Positions 37,244-47,649 of a DNA stretch of 64,000 bases are shown here, in pieces; the stretch's first letter is position 1, and each line of letters starts with the position of its first letter. This DNA comes from Selaginella moellendorffii (lineage: Eukaryota > Streptophyta > Lycopodiopsida > Selaginellales > Selaginellaceae), in contig NW_003314270.1 of NCBI RefSeq assembly GCF_000143415.4, positions 2,961,823 to 3,025,822 of the forward strand, given 5' to 3'. The notes below the pieces were generated by a model that saw only the letters and a program-made list of their open reading frames with translations, made no database searches and was not told where the DNA came from. Position numbers and translations under genes: made by a program.

Positions 37244-39173
37244 TTCGCTAATTTCTCGCGAACACCAATACGATTTAGCCGCCGCGAATCCGACAAGCCA
37301 GGGATCAAAGAAATGGAACCCCGAGACCACACACGTCTCTCTCCCTCTCACTCTCTCACTCGATCACTCTCGATCAAGTTAGTGGGCGCTCAAATCTCAT
37401 CACTCACCAGTCTAGGCAAGCAAGAACAAGCACTAAACTACTACCACCACCGCGCAGTACCACCGAAAGCGAAGCCTAGGATGGATCGCGCCATAGCCTG
37501 CCAGTTCTGTGCTCCTGTCATCCCGGATCAAGAGAAAAAGACGAAGAACTCCCCCTCTCTTTCCTTCACTCCTTCTCACTCCCCAGGCTTTTTTCTCTTC
37601 GCTGCGATAGAAATGTAGCTTCTCCTACGGTCGGCCTACGCTAAGATTCGTACGCAAAACAAAAAGAAAACACGAAAAGGAAAGAAACACCCAGTGACTG
37701 TTCTCTCAATCGCTCTCTCTTTGTCTCGCGAAACAAGCTTTGCTTTCTTTGCTTTGCTGCTTTCGTTGGCTGAGCTCTTTACTTCTTAAGATAACCAAAA
37801 GGGCCAGCTTTCACATTCTATATATCCTTACTTTAATCAGGACTAATGCTTGATTTGGAAGCAAAAATGTGAATCCCCTGCTTTCATTAATCTGCTCTGT
37901 CGCTGCACGGGCAGCCAAAAGTCAAGCCTCGCGGGCAAAATTTTTTGTAAATCGCCCACTCGGCGACACGACTCCACCCTTGCGCGCCAAGTAACACTAG
38001 TTTTTGAAAATCAAATCTTAAGCACTAGGGCAGACGTGTCAGACGCGATCGCGGTCCATGTTGTCCTCGCTGTAGCAATCGTAGCCGTTGACCCTGAGGA
38101 TAGCCACCCGTCTCCAAAGCCCAGAGGTCAGCATTACGGGGCTATGAACGATAAGCATAGCTTGATATCGATTTCAATCTGCTGATCAAGATCACGACAC
38201 ATATCAACTTCATGACCTAAAATTTCGCAAGCTTTTCCGATCGTCCGCCACCCAACCCAGCAGAAAATTAAGTTTTTTTTCTTTCTGGTGTGGGATGACC
38301 ACCTGTGAACTGTCATCCACTTTGGAAGCCCTTCCTTTACTACGGATCTGATTCCCAGTGAGTGGGCTCCCTCTCTTTCACTCTCTCTTTTCTTCGAAGT
38401 TTTATAGCTCTTGCAGTTGCCATGATCGATCTCCACGGCCAAAGGAGCTCCCTTTTCTCCCTTTCGGTGGATCCCAATTTCCAAAGTGTCGAGCGGCACT
38501 GCTCGCGCTGGCCACCTCCTGAACGAGAGGAAAAACTTGTCTCGTGCCTGCCAAGATGGAAAGTTAAATCGGGATTTGGAGCTAGCGTTTGGACAGAAAT
38601 ATACCTCGCAATCACAATGTATGTGCTGTTTTAGATCTTGTGATTCTCAAGAAGACATATAATCCCAAACAGTGTTATCAATTTCGATGAGCCACAATTG
38701 TCTTCTTTTCTGGAGTGGAGCCGAAAAATCAGCCAAGGCGCGATTGAATCTCTGGAAAGTTATCGATGCCGTGTGAGGTTGGGGATCAACACCATATTTT
38801 CGTCACCCCGAAACTTCCATTCTCTTTGTAGAAGAATTTGATCCCCTGTGTTGTGGCCGAATCTATGTATCAGGCAAGCAAAAGCTATACTGGCTAGCGA
38901 TCGAGACTGGCTGGTGGCAGCGCTATCTCACCAGAAAGATGGAAAAATAAAGAGACACGAAAAGAGAGGAAAAAATCAAGGCAAGGTGCGTGTCAAGGAA
39001 CACATAACAAAAACGTCAAGCAAAGAAACTATGGTCGATCATTGTCGGCCACATCGAAAACCCCTGTCCTTTTTCTTTCGAGTTCTTTAGTTTGAAAAAT
39101 CTCTTGCGATCCCAGCCGTTGGATTGCGAGCCGGGAGTTCTAGGCCGTCCGTTTGTCACCCACATTTTTTTCC
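37244..39173. other. long intergenic region, no gene recognised
   Basis: Nearly 2 kb. The first part is the CT-rich leader and promoter of the DUF688-like gene. Short open frames (for example 38422-38634 plus strand, 70 codons) have no recognisable domain or family. No repeat array or RNA gene seen. Confidence 0.5.
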
Positions 39174-39614
39174 ATGGCGTCGTCCATTCTTCTCACTTCG
39201 AATGGCTTGCGCGCCAGTCGGGGTTTTGCGAGCCATGGCTGTCTCAAATCGCGATTTGGGGCTCCAATTCCATCTCTGGGCAGAGCGATTCCATCGCTGG
39301 CACGGAGACGAGGGGGAGGATTGACTGTCAAATGCGAGCAAGGGGCTTCTAGCAGCGCCGGGGGAGAATTGGGCATTTGGGTTGGAAGATTCGCGATGCT
39401 TGGATTTGTCGGAACGCTCGCGGTAGAAATTGGCACTGGCAAAGGCCTTCTCGAGGTACGTGAAATCATGAAAATCTTTCCAACAAGTTCCGATGCTTCT
39501 TTTTTCTAGACTGCCGGATTGACGACTCCAGCTCCAATTCCCGCATTGGCAGTGGCGGGTGTCCTCGGGGTGATCGCGGCGCTGGGAATTTTCAGGTCCG
39601 CGCCAAAAGAATGA
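39174..39614 (+). CDS. light-harvesting-like (LIL/ELIP-type) thylakoid protein
   Basis: Two exons (39174-39455, 39510-39614) encode 128 residues. The first about 50 are Ser/Arg-rich (MASSILLTSNGLRASRGFAS ... LARRRGGGLTVKCEQ), a clear chloroplast transit peptide with a VKC cleavage-like site. The mature part has a chlorophyll-binding-type helix, GRFAMLGFVGTLAVEIGTGK, followed by GLLETAGLTTPAPIPALAVA and a second hydrophobic helix ending GVIAALGIFRSAPKE. The GR-X-A-M-X-GF pattern and two-helix layout point to the light-harvesting-like family, which helps in pigment handling and photoprotection. I cannot say which LIL subgroup it is. Confidence 0.65.
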
Positions 39615-41050
39615 GACTCTAGAAACCTTCTATCTCTTTTCCAACACGACATCCACGCAGAAGAAATCTTTGGATTGCTAAAGCTGTAGATCTGTGAGAA
39701 CGCATTCTTTCCTTTGCTCGAATTCAAAGCGCGTCAACTTTTTACGTTGCAAAACTGGGAATGTTTTTTAATCGTTGGCTCACCGGAGGGAAATGCTGAT
39801 AAGATGATCGTCTTTTACGCGCACCACCATAGAATTTGGGTATCTTATGCCCGGATGAGGCAGCAGCCCAGTGCCAATCTCAAACTTGTATCGCAGAAAG
39901 CACGCAACGAAAGTTCTTGTTGGGGAGGACTCTGAGTTGTATGTTTTTGATACCTACATGCAAACTTCAAAGAGTCGTTCTCTTGTGGACACTGATTTAA
40001 CCACTGATAGTTGCGAATGTATGAAGCCTTCGGTTGATGGGATAGAAAACACCCTTTTGCTTTTGCTGAAACGTGAGACACAGAAACTGCATTATTGGCA
40101 TCCCATGCAGAGTTGAGCAGCTATAGAATATTTGACAAGCATTGGGTGAAAGCCATTGTAAAACAGAAATTTGTTACTTGCCAAACTTGAATTTGGCTTT
40201 TGATGTTTCACGCAAGATGTAGTATGAATTAATTGTTGCATCCTCCTATGAAATATATTTAATGGGATCAAGTTCATCCCACCTTTTACTATTTGTGTAT
40301 AATAGATTTTGAGTTCAAATCATATGACTAAAGGTTTTAAATTCAAATCTTATCATGGACAATGATAATGCAAATACACCCAAACATGATTAAATGGAGG
40401 CTTTAAATAAATATAAGTAAATGGAAATGTAAAAGTATTGGTGGATCCCATTTTTGGAACTAAGTAAAGCTTCAAATTGTTATACAATTTAATTTATATT
40501 TCACTTCAACTTTTTGTGTGAGATTGATTAAATTTCTTTTTATTGTAACACTTTTAGTTCTCTACCCTTTTTTAGAAGAAAGATTTTATTTTTAAGATTT
40601 TGATCTTTTATTCAACACTTCACTAGTATGTTTAACAATATTAATTGGGATCATATTGCTGTCAATATAATATAATAATTGCACTAAAATTCTAAAGCTG
40701 CATATTGATTCAAACCTAAATTAGGTTTTTAAATTTAAAATTACCTAAAAAAATTAATTATTTTTATATTGTAACCTAGGTTTTGATTAAAAAATTAAAT
40801 AAAAGTATAAAAAATTATATTAAAATTATTTCTTAACTTTATTTACAAATATTTTGCAATGGAGAATTTTTTATTTTAAAGTTTTACACTTATTTTATTA
40901 TTCACAAATATATCTAATTTCCTTTTCCAATTGAAGGAAGTTTTTTTGAAAAATTCCCATAGAAACTGCCACTGCATCCAAGCCCAGCCAACAAGAGCAA
41001 GACAGGCAGCACCAATATTTTAGATTTAAATGTTAGAATTGTTTCATACT
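39615..41050. other. gene-poor region with AT-rich island (about 40280-40940)
   Basis: No gene recognised. From about 40280 to 40940 the sequence is strongly AT-rich, unlike the near-even composition of the rest, with words such as AAACCTAAATTAGGTTT (a short inverted repeat near 40713-40731). It may be an old mobile-element remnant or just AT-rich spacer; no terminal repeats or coding are visible. Confidence 0.5.
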
Positions 41051-42106
41051 TCAATTAGTTGTGCAGGAGGCTGAAAAGTTTTGGACATAATGCTTCATAG
41101 CGAGCACCAAATTCTTAAATCCAGACCACCCAGCATTCGCCTTACTGATTATCTTCCTCACAAACTCCATAACACCTTCCAAATCTTTCTTGTTAATGCA
41201 ACCACCAGTGATCCCATCACCTTTGATTAAACTAACTGTCCGCATGTATCGCACAAGACTGTGGTACTCTATCACTTTGGAAAACACATCACCTCCATTG
41301 TTATTCCCATCAAACTGGCAGCCATCCACAGTGAAATCCTCCCCAACATGTACGTAATTGAGCGATGGAAGGTAAGGAACCACGTCCCTGATATCCGACA
41401 CCCTCAAAACATCCAGAGCGCTGATCTCTTCTTCCACCAATTGCTTGAATGTCTCGTCCCCAACCATGGGCGACGCAAACGTATAGACCGAGAGCTTCTT
41501 TCCTTGGACACGATCCATGATATCACTGTTTGCGACGTCAAAGGCCGCGAGAGTGGCGAGCGCTCCGCCAAGGCTGTGACCAACGAAGCTGATGCTATAG
41601 CCTGGATTGGAAGAGGCCAGAGATCGCAATTCCTCCACGGTTTGCTGCCTCAGGTTGATCTTCCCATCGTCAGACTCGGTGTACAAGCTGAGAAACCCAT
41701 CGTGGATTCCGGGAGAATTGGCGGTACTACCATTGAGATATGTGAAAGAAAGTCGCGAAACCAGCAAGTTTTTGGCCCATTCCCCGGGATTGGACGTCCC
41801 CCGAAAGACCACCACCACGTTTTGCCTGGAATCGGAGATGGCAACGCAGCCGATCCATACCAAGGGCTCCCCAAAAAAGGACCCAGTCTTCTCGGCGGCA
41901 TACAAGTCCCTTGTGATCCTATAATCGCTGCCCGAGCTGACGATCGAGGAGGAGTTGATCTTGTTATACATGTCCTCCACGAATCCGCCGTAAAGGAGGA
42001 GCGTGTCGCGGTCCCAGGAGGCGGCGATGGCAGCGCCGAGAAAGAAAGTAGATACTACCAGCGCCAATGGAAAGATGGCCATCTCTTGTCCTATCATCCT
42101 AGCCAT
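41051..42106 (-). CDS. secreted class-3 lipase
   Basis: Single-exon gene of 351 residues on the minus strand. A hydrophobic N-terminus (IFPLALVVSTFFLGAAIAAS) is a signal peptide, so the protein enters the secretory pathway. The alpha/beta hydrolase core has NVVVVFRGTSNPGEWAKNL (oxyanion and strand motif), IHDGFLSLYTES, the nucleophile elbow SISFVGHSLGGALATLAAFD, the Asp in VSDIRDVVPYLPSLNYVHVG, and the His in SKVIEYHSLVRYM. The complete Ser-Asp-His triad is present, with the order and spacing of plant class-3 lipases and PLA1-type enzymes. The C-terminal tail has two conserved Cys. The substrate, triacylglycerol or phospholipid, is not decided by sequence. Confidence 0.9.
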   Translation of the reverse strand: MARMIGQEMAIFPLALVVSTFFLGAAIAASWDRDTLLLYGGFVEDMYNKINSSSIVSSGSDYRITRDLYAAEKTGSFFGEPLVWIGCVAISDSRQNVVVVFRGTSNPGEWAKNLLVSRLSFTYLNGSTANSPGIHDGFLSLYTESDDGKINLRQQTVEELRSLASSNPGYSISFVGHSLGGALATLAAFDVANSDIMDRVQGKKLSVYTFASPMVGDETFKQLVEEEISALDVLRVSDIRDVVPYLPSLNYVHVGEDFTVDGCQFDGNNNGGDVFSKVIEYHSLVRYMRTVSLIKGDGITGGCINKKDLEGVMEFVRKIISKANAGWSGFKNLVLAMKHYVQNFSASCTTN

Positions 42107-42492
42107 TCGATCCTTGAAATATTATCCCCGCGCATCTGGAATCTAGCATCGAATCCTCCGTCTCGTGGTAGGCGACAGAGATTCCTCGTCCTTTGTGCTG
42201 GATCCCTTTTGCGGTTTAGGTCTTCCAAATTATTAGCACATAAGCCCTAGTCAAATGGACAACTAAGTCAAACTGGATATCTCAACGAGATCTATGCCGA
42301 TGTCATAGAAAAGGTGGCATTGAAAACAAACAAGAAGTTGGGCAGTGTAAAGAAAGTTTTCATAGAAAAGAAGGTATGTTACACAACTCTCACTCACTCG
42401 ATTGAGGGACGTTCGATCGCTTCCCCTCCTAAAACAACAAAAAAGTAGAAAACGAAGAAAACAGTTGATCGCTGAATGATTTTGCTAGCTCT
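42107..42492. other. spacer between lipase promoter and NPR1-family 3' end
   Basis: 386 bases with no recognised gene; contains the lipase promoter (reading leftward) and the 3' UTR of the NPR-type gene. Confidence 0.5.
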
Positions 42493-44981
42493 CTAGTTAC
42501 TATACAAGCAGGCATTGTCTCCAAAGTTGTGATGCTCCAAGTTGTGATGCTCCTCCACGTCCCTTTGGTAAGCCTCGGACAGCTGCTTGTCATCGGTGAC
42601 CCTCTTGAGCTTGGCGAGCAGACGGAGTTGATCCTCGGGGATGCGCCGGTTCTGGATGCACTCGTGCTCGAACGATCCATCGTCCATGTAGCTGTTTAGA
42701 ATGGCTGTGCACCGCGGGAAGAATCGATGGCCAACTTCAACTAAAACATCGACAGAAGTCACAGTCAGGAACTCGGGAGGACGCAGTGCCGTGCTTACTT
42801 GCTCGCTGGAGAGCGTTAACTCTTTGGAGGAGCGACGAGTTTATGTCCGTGTCGGATCGAGTCGGCTCCTTGTTGAGATCCATGAGGCTGCTCGTGTCTT
42901 CCATGCTGAACTCCTTGGTGGTGTCCAGCTGGGACAGCCCCAGCACCACTTTGCACTCGCGCGGCCATAAAAGTCGAGCAAATGCGACTGTGGAACAGTA
43001 AAAACATCATCCATCAGTCCAGTTCTTCCAGCCTCGAAGCAGCCAATAAAGAGGAAAGGAGAACATCCTCCAAAAACTTTAAAGCACACTGGCTAGAAAG
43101 AAATCAGTCCAGGAAAAAGCCTGACACTCGCAAGTTCTATCACTATCTTCAAACCAAAAGCAAAGAAAAAACAAACAACAATCAAAGAGACACCAAGACA
43201 CCATATAGTCAAAGTGAAAAATCAAACCTCTCTTTCTTTGCAATCGCTAAGTTCAATCACGTGATCATGTCATGGAAGGAAAGAAAGCTGGCAAATCACT
43301 CCTTCCAAGAAACCAAAGAACCAACAAGGAGGAGGAGATGGAACTTTACCTCGATTTTCCAAGTAGAGTAATCTCATCAAGAGCTCCCTCTCGCCCATGG
43401 GCACTGGGAACACCGGACAAGGATTCGCGCGATCGGCCTGCTCGAGGATCTCCACGCAAATCCTATCGCGCAGCCAGTCCTCGCGGGCCTCGGCGGACTC
43501 CAGCGACTCGATGTTCCTGGCGATCCTCCGCGACACTTGCAGCGCGGTATACCCCTCGGGCGTGGTGTCGAGCGGCGACGCGCCTTTGCCGAGCAAGAGC
43601 CCGACCACCTCGGGCACCCGGCGGAGCGTGGCGGCGTGCAGCACGGTATAGCCATATCGGTCCCGGAGATTGACGTCGCCCAGGCCGAGATCCAGGAGCT
43701 CGGTCAGCGTCTTGCGATCACAGTAGGAGGCCGCGTAGTGAAGCGCATACACCGAATCCACGCGGGAATTGCTCTCGCTGAGGAGCATCCCCATGAGCTC
43801 CACATCGTCGGAGTCGAGCGCCTTGTAGACGCGGCGCCACCGCTTGTCCTCCGCGGCGTCCACCGGGTGGATGCCAAGGCGGTGGCGGAGCTGCGCGATG
43901 TCGCGGACCAGCGCCGGGGCGTGCGCGAGGAGAGATTTCTCGATGGCCAGCGCCGGCGTGTTGGATCTGGCCAGGATTGGAAGGCACATTTCCTGGAGCG
44001 CCTCGCATCCCTGCTGCGCGGCCGCCGCCGCCGCGATCTGGAGCACGTTCTCGGCCGGCGTCTTGGGGAGGAGCCGGAGGAGACGATCCTGCATCCACGG
44101 AACGAAGGCGAGAGATCAAAATCCCTTCTCTTTCTCTCGAATTCCTCCAAGAACCCTAAAATCGAGAAAGGGGGAAAGGAAGATTTTAGTACCTGCGCCA
44201 TGCTCTTGAGGTCCGACACTTGGAACAGCGATCCCACGAAGAGGAGCTCCAGCAAGAACTCGATCACCGGCCAGCACGCCACATGCGGGCATTGCGAATC
44301 CATGCACGTCACGCCGCTGCATTCCTCCTCGATCCGCTGGAATTTGCCGCCATAGAAATATCCCAGCACGATCATCAGCGCCTGCCGGCCAATCTTCCCA
44401 GTCCCGCCCGCGAGCTCCGCCAAATCCACCTCCACCCTACCGCTACCGCTACCTCTACCGCCACTCGCCGCCGCCGCCGCCGGTGGCGGCTCCTTCCTCT
44501 TCTCCCCGGCCTTCGATCGCTTCTCCGGCGGCGCTACCGCCACCGCCGCTGCCTGGACCCGCTGCTGCTCCCGCTGCTTCTCCGCGAAGATCCGGCGAAG
44601 GAATGGGCTGCGCGCCGCGAGGATGCAGCGGTGCACGGGCACTGTCACGCCCTCGGCGACGATGATCTCGGCATCGCTGTAGAAATGGCAGTCCTCCAGC
44701 GGCGCGCTCGTCACCAGTCCCTCGAGGTCCTGCCCCAGCTTGTTCAGTCCCACCCATGCTTGCAATTGGTCCTCCTCCAGCCCGCCGCCGCTACCACTGC
44801 CATCGTTGGGCGTCGCCGCCAGCACGCCGCCACAAGCGCCGCCGCCAGCGGACGTACAGCTGCTGGCGGCAATTGACGGCGATTGCATGCCGCCCGCGGT
44901 ACACTGCCCCTGCGTGGGCGGCGACAGCGAGAGACGCGACGTCATACTGCCGCTGCTAGCCGCGCGGCTAACATTGACCAT
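42493..44981 (-). CDS. NPR: NPR1-family BTB-ankyrin protein (salicylate co-receptor family)
   Basis: Transcriptional co-regulator of plant immunity that binds TGA factors and, in flowering plants, salicylic acid. Four exons (44981-44193, 44088-43350, 42987-42799, 42740-42493) give 654 residues with consistent phases. A Ser/Gly-rich N-terminus precedes a BTB domain (DAEIIVAEGVTVPVHRCILA, ARSPFLRRIF) with an inserted Ala/Lys-rich loop; the C2HC zinc-finger is intact (VTCMDSQCPHVACWPVIEFL). Then come ankyrin repeats (YALHYAASYCDRKTLTELLD, GYTVLHAATLRRVPEVVGLL, EGYTALQVSRRIARN), and the NPR1-like domain: LLMRLLYLENR, VAFARLLWPRECKVVLGLSQ, EVGHRFFPRCTAILNSYMDD. The LENRV motif containing the salicylate-contacting Arg is present and split by intron 2. 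The C-terminus lacks a strong Arg/Lys nuclear signal. It is NPR1/3/4-like and not BOP-like. Confidence 0.9.
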
Positions 44982-45127
44982 CTATCCCCTCTCCTCGGAC
45001 CTCCTCCTCCTCTTATCGTGCTCGTGGCGCCATAGCCCGGAATTCCAATCGCCTCCTACTCGATCATCGTCCTATCCATCCAGAAATTCTTTCACTGGAG
45101 AGAGTAGCGATTTCTTTTCTTTTCTTT

Positions 45128-45164
<37 letters not shown>

Positions 45165-46359
45165 TCTCTAGTACTAGTACTACTTGTGAGCTAGGCTGTA
45201 GAATCGAATCCTGGGCAGAAGATTATTCAACTCAACTCTCTAGAACCCTAATCTCTGGAGGAGGGGCTCGCCTCTCAAAATCACACCTCTCGCCAAATCT
45301 GGGCTTGAATGTGTTGGGTTGTTGGGGGGTTTTAGATTCGAGGCACTGCAAAGGCGCGATCTTTAGAAGCGCAAGAACAAAAGAGAGAGAGGGCCAGTGT
45401 GTGGTGGACAGACCAGACTGCCTTCGGTCCACTTGTTGTTCTACTATACGCAGCGCCCCCTCTTGGGTGTAGGGAATTTTATCTCCAATCACAGGCAAGG
45501 GAAATTTAAGGCCCGTCGCGTTCCCCACGAACGACCCAATCCAAATCCAACTGTTCCGTGGCGTTTGGCTTGGACCGTGATGATTCGATCTAAACATCAC
45601 CAAACATCACCCCCGTGCTTTTCCATGGTTTTGGCGCTGGTGTAGTGTCCCAATTTTTGGAAGTGTTTCGAGCTAGCGTGTGTTGTCACCTTGACATTTG
45701 CACTCGTCCTGTAGTTCCTGCAGTTCTTCCGTTCTTTTGTTTGCTTGCTGGAATATGCGTACATGTGCCGCATATACTCGACGACGAACGACGGAAACCT
45801 CCAAACCCATTCATGCATTCGAGCATCCAAACGTGCATGCTGCACTGAATTTGCTCCCCGGCACTTACCATAAAGGAGCGGATCGCAAAAGGCGTGCGAT
45901 TGCGATTGCACAACAAGCCCGGAACCCTAAATCTCCCACACACATCATGGGAGAGAATGGAATCTCCCATCCAGGCCGGGGAGATTGCCCGAATCTCATT
46001 CAACTTTCATTCCTCTCTGGGTAAGAAAAAAGAAAGAAAGAGTGATTGGCTTTTGGTTGTGCCGGCAATCACGAAGAACCCAACCGAACAAGCTTTGCAA
46101 ATTGCAAGCTTTTTTACATTTGGATAGATTTGCTATTTGGTACAGCTGTAGAGAAAAGTCGGCGTCAGACATATCCAATCCGCTTTTTGCCCTTAGGGCT
46201 CTTTTAGGGCTTGAATAGGGCTAAACACTTTTAGGGCAAACCAGAGGAATAGAATATTCGGCTCCCAACGGCTACCTGGATTTTGAATGCTACCCCCCCG
46301 GCTTTTAAAATGGGAGAGAGTGCTCGCGTTTTGGGGCAGTGGAGCTTTGGTACCTAGCT
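44982..46359. other. intergenic; NPR leader with CT/TTTTC microsatellites
   Basis: The divergent gap holds the NPR 5' leader, including a (TTTTC)n tract and a (CT)14 run at about 45110-45160 (GA-rich on the coding strand). The rest has no gene that I recognise. An AATAGAATATTCGGCTCCC word at 46248-46266 resembles one before CAT9. Confidence 0.5.
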
Positions 46360-47419
46360 ATGGAGGCGGTGCCAGTCCGGAGAACACGTAGCCAGGCAAG
46401 GAAGGAGCAGCAGCAGGAGGAGGAAGTGATCTTAGCCGGTGAGTCTTCTCGATTTGATTTCTTGTATTGCCCAAATCGATTTTGTTTCCTGGCCTGCCTC
46501 TCCAGTGGATTTGCAGATCGATCCAATCGCGGCAGAGGAGCATGCGAAGCTCGGGTGGCGGCGGCGCGGCGTGCCCGGCAAGAGGAGGACGGCGGCCCCG
46601 CGGCGGCGGCCACTGGCGGACGTGACCAACGATTCGCCCATCGCTGGGATGTGCAAGGGCTCGCCGGCGGCGGCCATGGCTATCGCGAAGAACAAGAGCG
46701 CGGCCGTGGTGTTGGAGGAAGAAGAAGAGGCCGGTGAGAGCTTGCTGAGATCTCAGGTCCAGTCCTTGCTCGAGACGGTCGATCCTTGCAAGGTGACTAG
46801 CTTCGTGTACTCGTCGCCGTGCTCGGATCATGGCGGCCCAACGCCCGCAAACACCCCAGCTGGTGGCGCCACCGCCGCCGCCGCCGCCGGGATGATCACT
46901 ATCGCTATCCACGATCCAGCCGAGGAGGAGGACGACCAGAGCTCCAACTGGTCAGTGGATGTGAATGTAAGCTCGCCCCAGAAGAGCGTGGAGGAAGAAG
47001 AGGAAGAACCCGTGATCCAGAAGGACGGGAAGGCGAATCCAAGTCGCCCAAATCCATGGGCGATGCGCGATCACACTTCCAAGCTCGTAGATCCCGAGTT
47101 TGAGGACGAAGGAGCGATCGATCAAAGCCCCGGGGCCAAGAAGGAGGAAGAATTCGGCGAGGAGGAGGAAGAGGACGAGGTTGTGGATGACGAGCTATGC
47201 CGCGGTGTGAGTGGAATCTGTGTGTCGAAGAAGCCACTCTTCGCCCAATTCGCTGGAAAGCACATCCGCTACAAGTATAACAGCGATGACGAGCTGCTGG
47301 AGGAGGAAGTGATCGATCCACCATCACCGCCACCAGTGGCGGAGCCATCGCCATCGATCACCAAGCTCAACGGGGTCCCAATCGCCGCTGGCAAGCATCT
47401 CCGCTTCCAGGACCCATGA
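46360..47419 (+). CDS. unidentified acidic, disordered plant protein
   Basis: Two exons (46360-46438, 46506-47419) encode 330 residues that I cannot place in a named family. The N-terminus is basic (VPVRRTRSQARKEQQQ), followed by a KRRTAAPRRRPLADVTND block, which looks like a nuclear-localising or chromatin-type sequence. The middle has short Thr-Pro sites (GPTPANTP) and long Glu/Asp runs (EEEEEEP, EEFGEEEEEDEVVDDE). Near the C-terminus are two similar short motifs, FAGKHIRYKYNSDDELLEEE and the final AAGKHLRFQDP, which read like a repeated GKH-(I/L)-R-(Y/F) element. The many Ser/Thr-Pro sites and the KxxxPLADVTN-like text could mean cell-cycle phosphorylation, but that is a guess. Confidence 0.6.
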
Positions 47420-47544
47420 AACTTTCGATCGATCAGTCACATCTCAAGCTCTTTTTGAGAAGAATCAAGGCTTTTTTTTTCTAGAGTTTCCTGTGTCGAT
47501 CAGCTCGTAGCTTTCAATGGATCAACGAATCTTTCCAGATGACA

Positions 47545-47639
47545 CGCTCGATCGAAAGAGATGAACACTCTCGATCGAACGAGATGAAGAACGCTCGATC
47601 GAAAGAGATGAAGAACGCTTGATCGAAAGAGATGAAGAA
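47545..47639. repeat. 24-base minisatellite, four copies
   Basis: Unit CGCTCGATCGAAAGAGATGA+AGAA repeated four times (23, 24, 24 and 24 bases) with few changes, lying between the converging 3' ends of the acidic-protein gene and the PPR gene and ending 10 bases from the PPR stop codon. Confidence 0.9.
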
Positions 47640-47649
47640 CACGACTATC

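Noticed and set aside
38422-38634. Possible 70-residue gene (MIDLHGQRSSLFS...)
   Set aside because: No homologue recognised, no clear promoter or intron support; kept as open frame only.
41261-42250. 329-codon open frame on the plus strand opposite the lipase
   Set aside because: Pure antisense shadow of the intact lipase; no domain, and it ends inside the lipase promoter.
43704-44191. Continuation of the NPR BTB frame beyond exon 1
   Set aside because: The frame reads through a GT donor at 44192 into intron and then out-of-frame ankyrin exon; the spliced form restores all ankyrin motifs.
47545-47639. CRISPR-like array
   Set aside because: The four units are contiguous with no spacers; it is a minisatellite in a nuclear genome.
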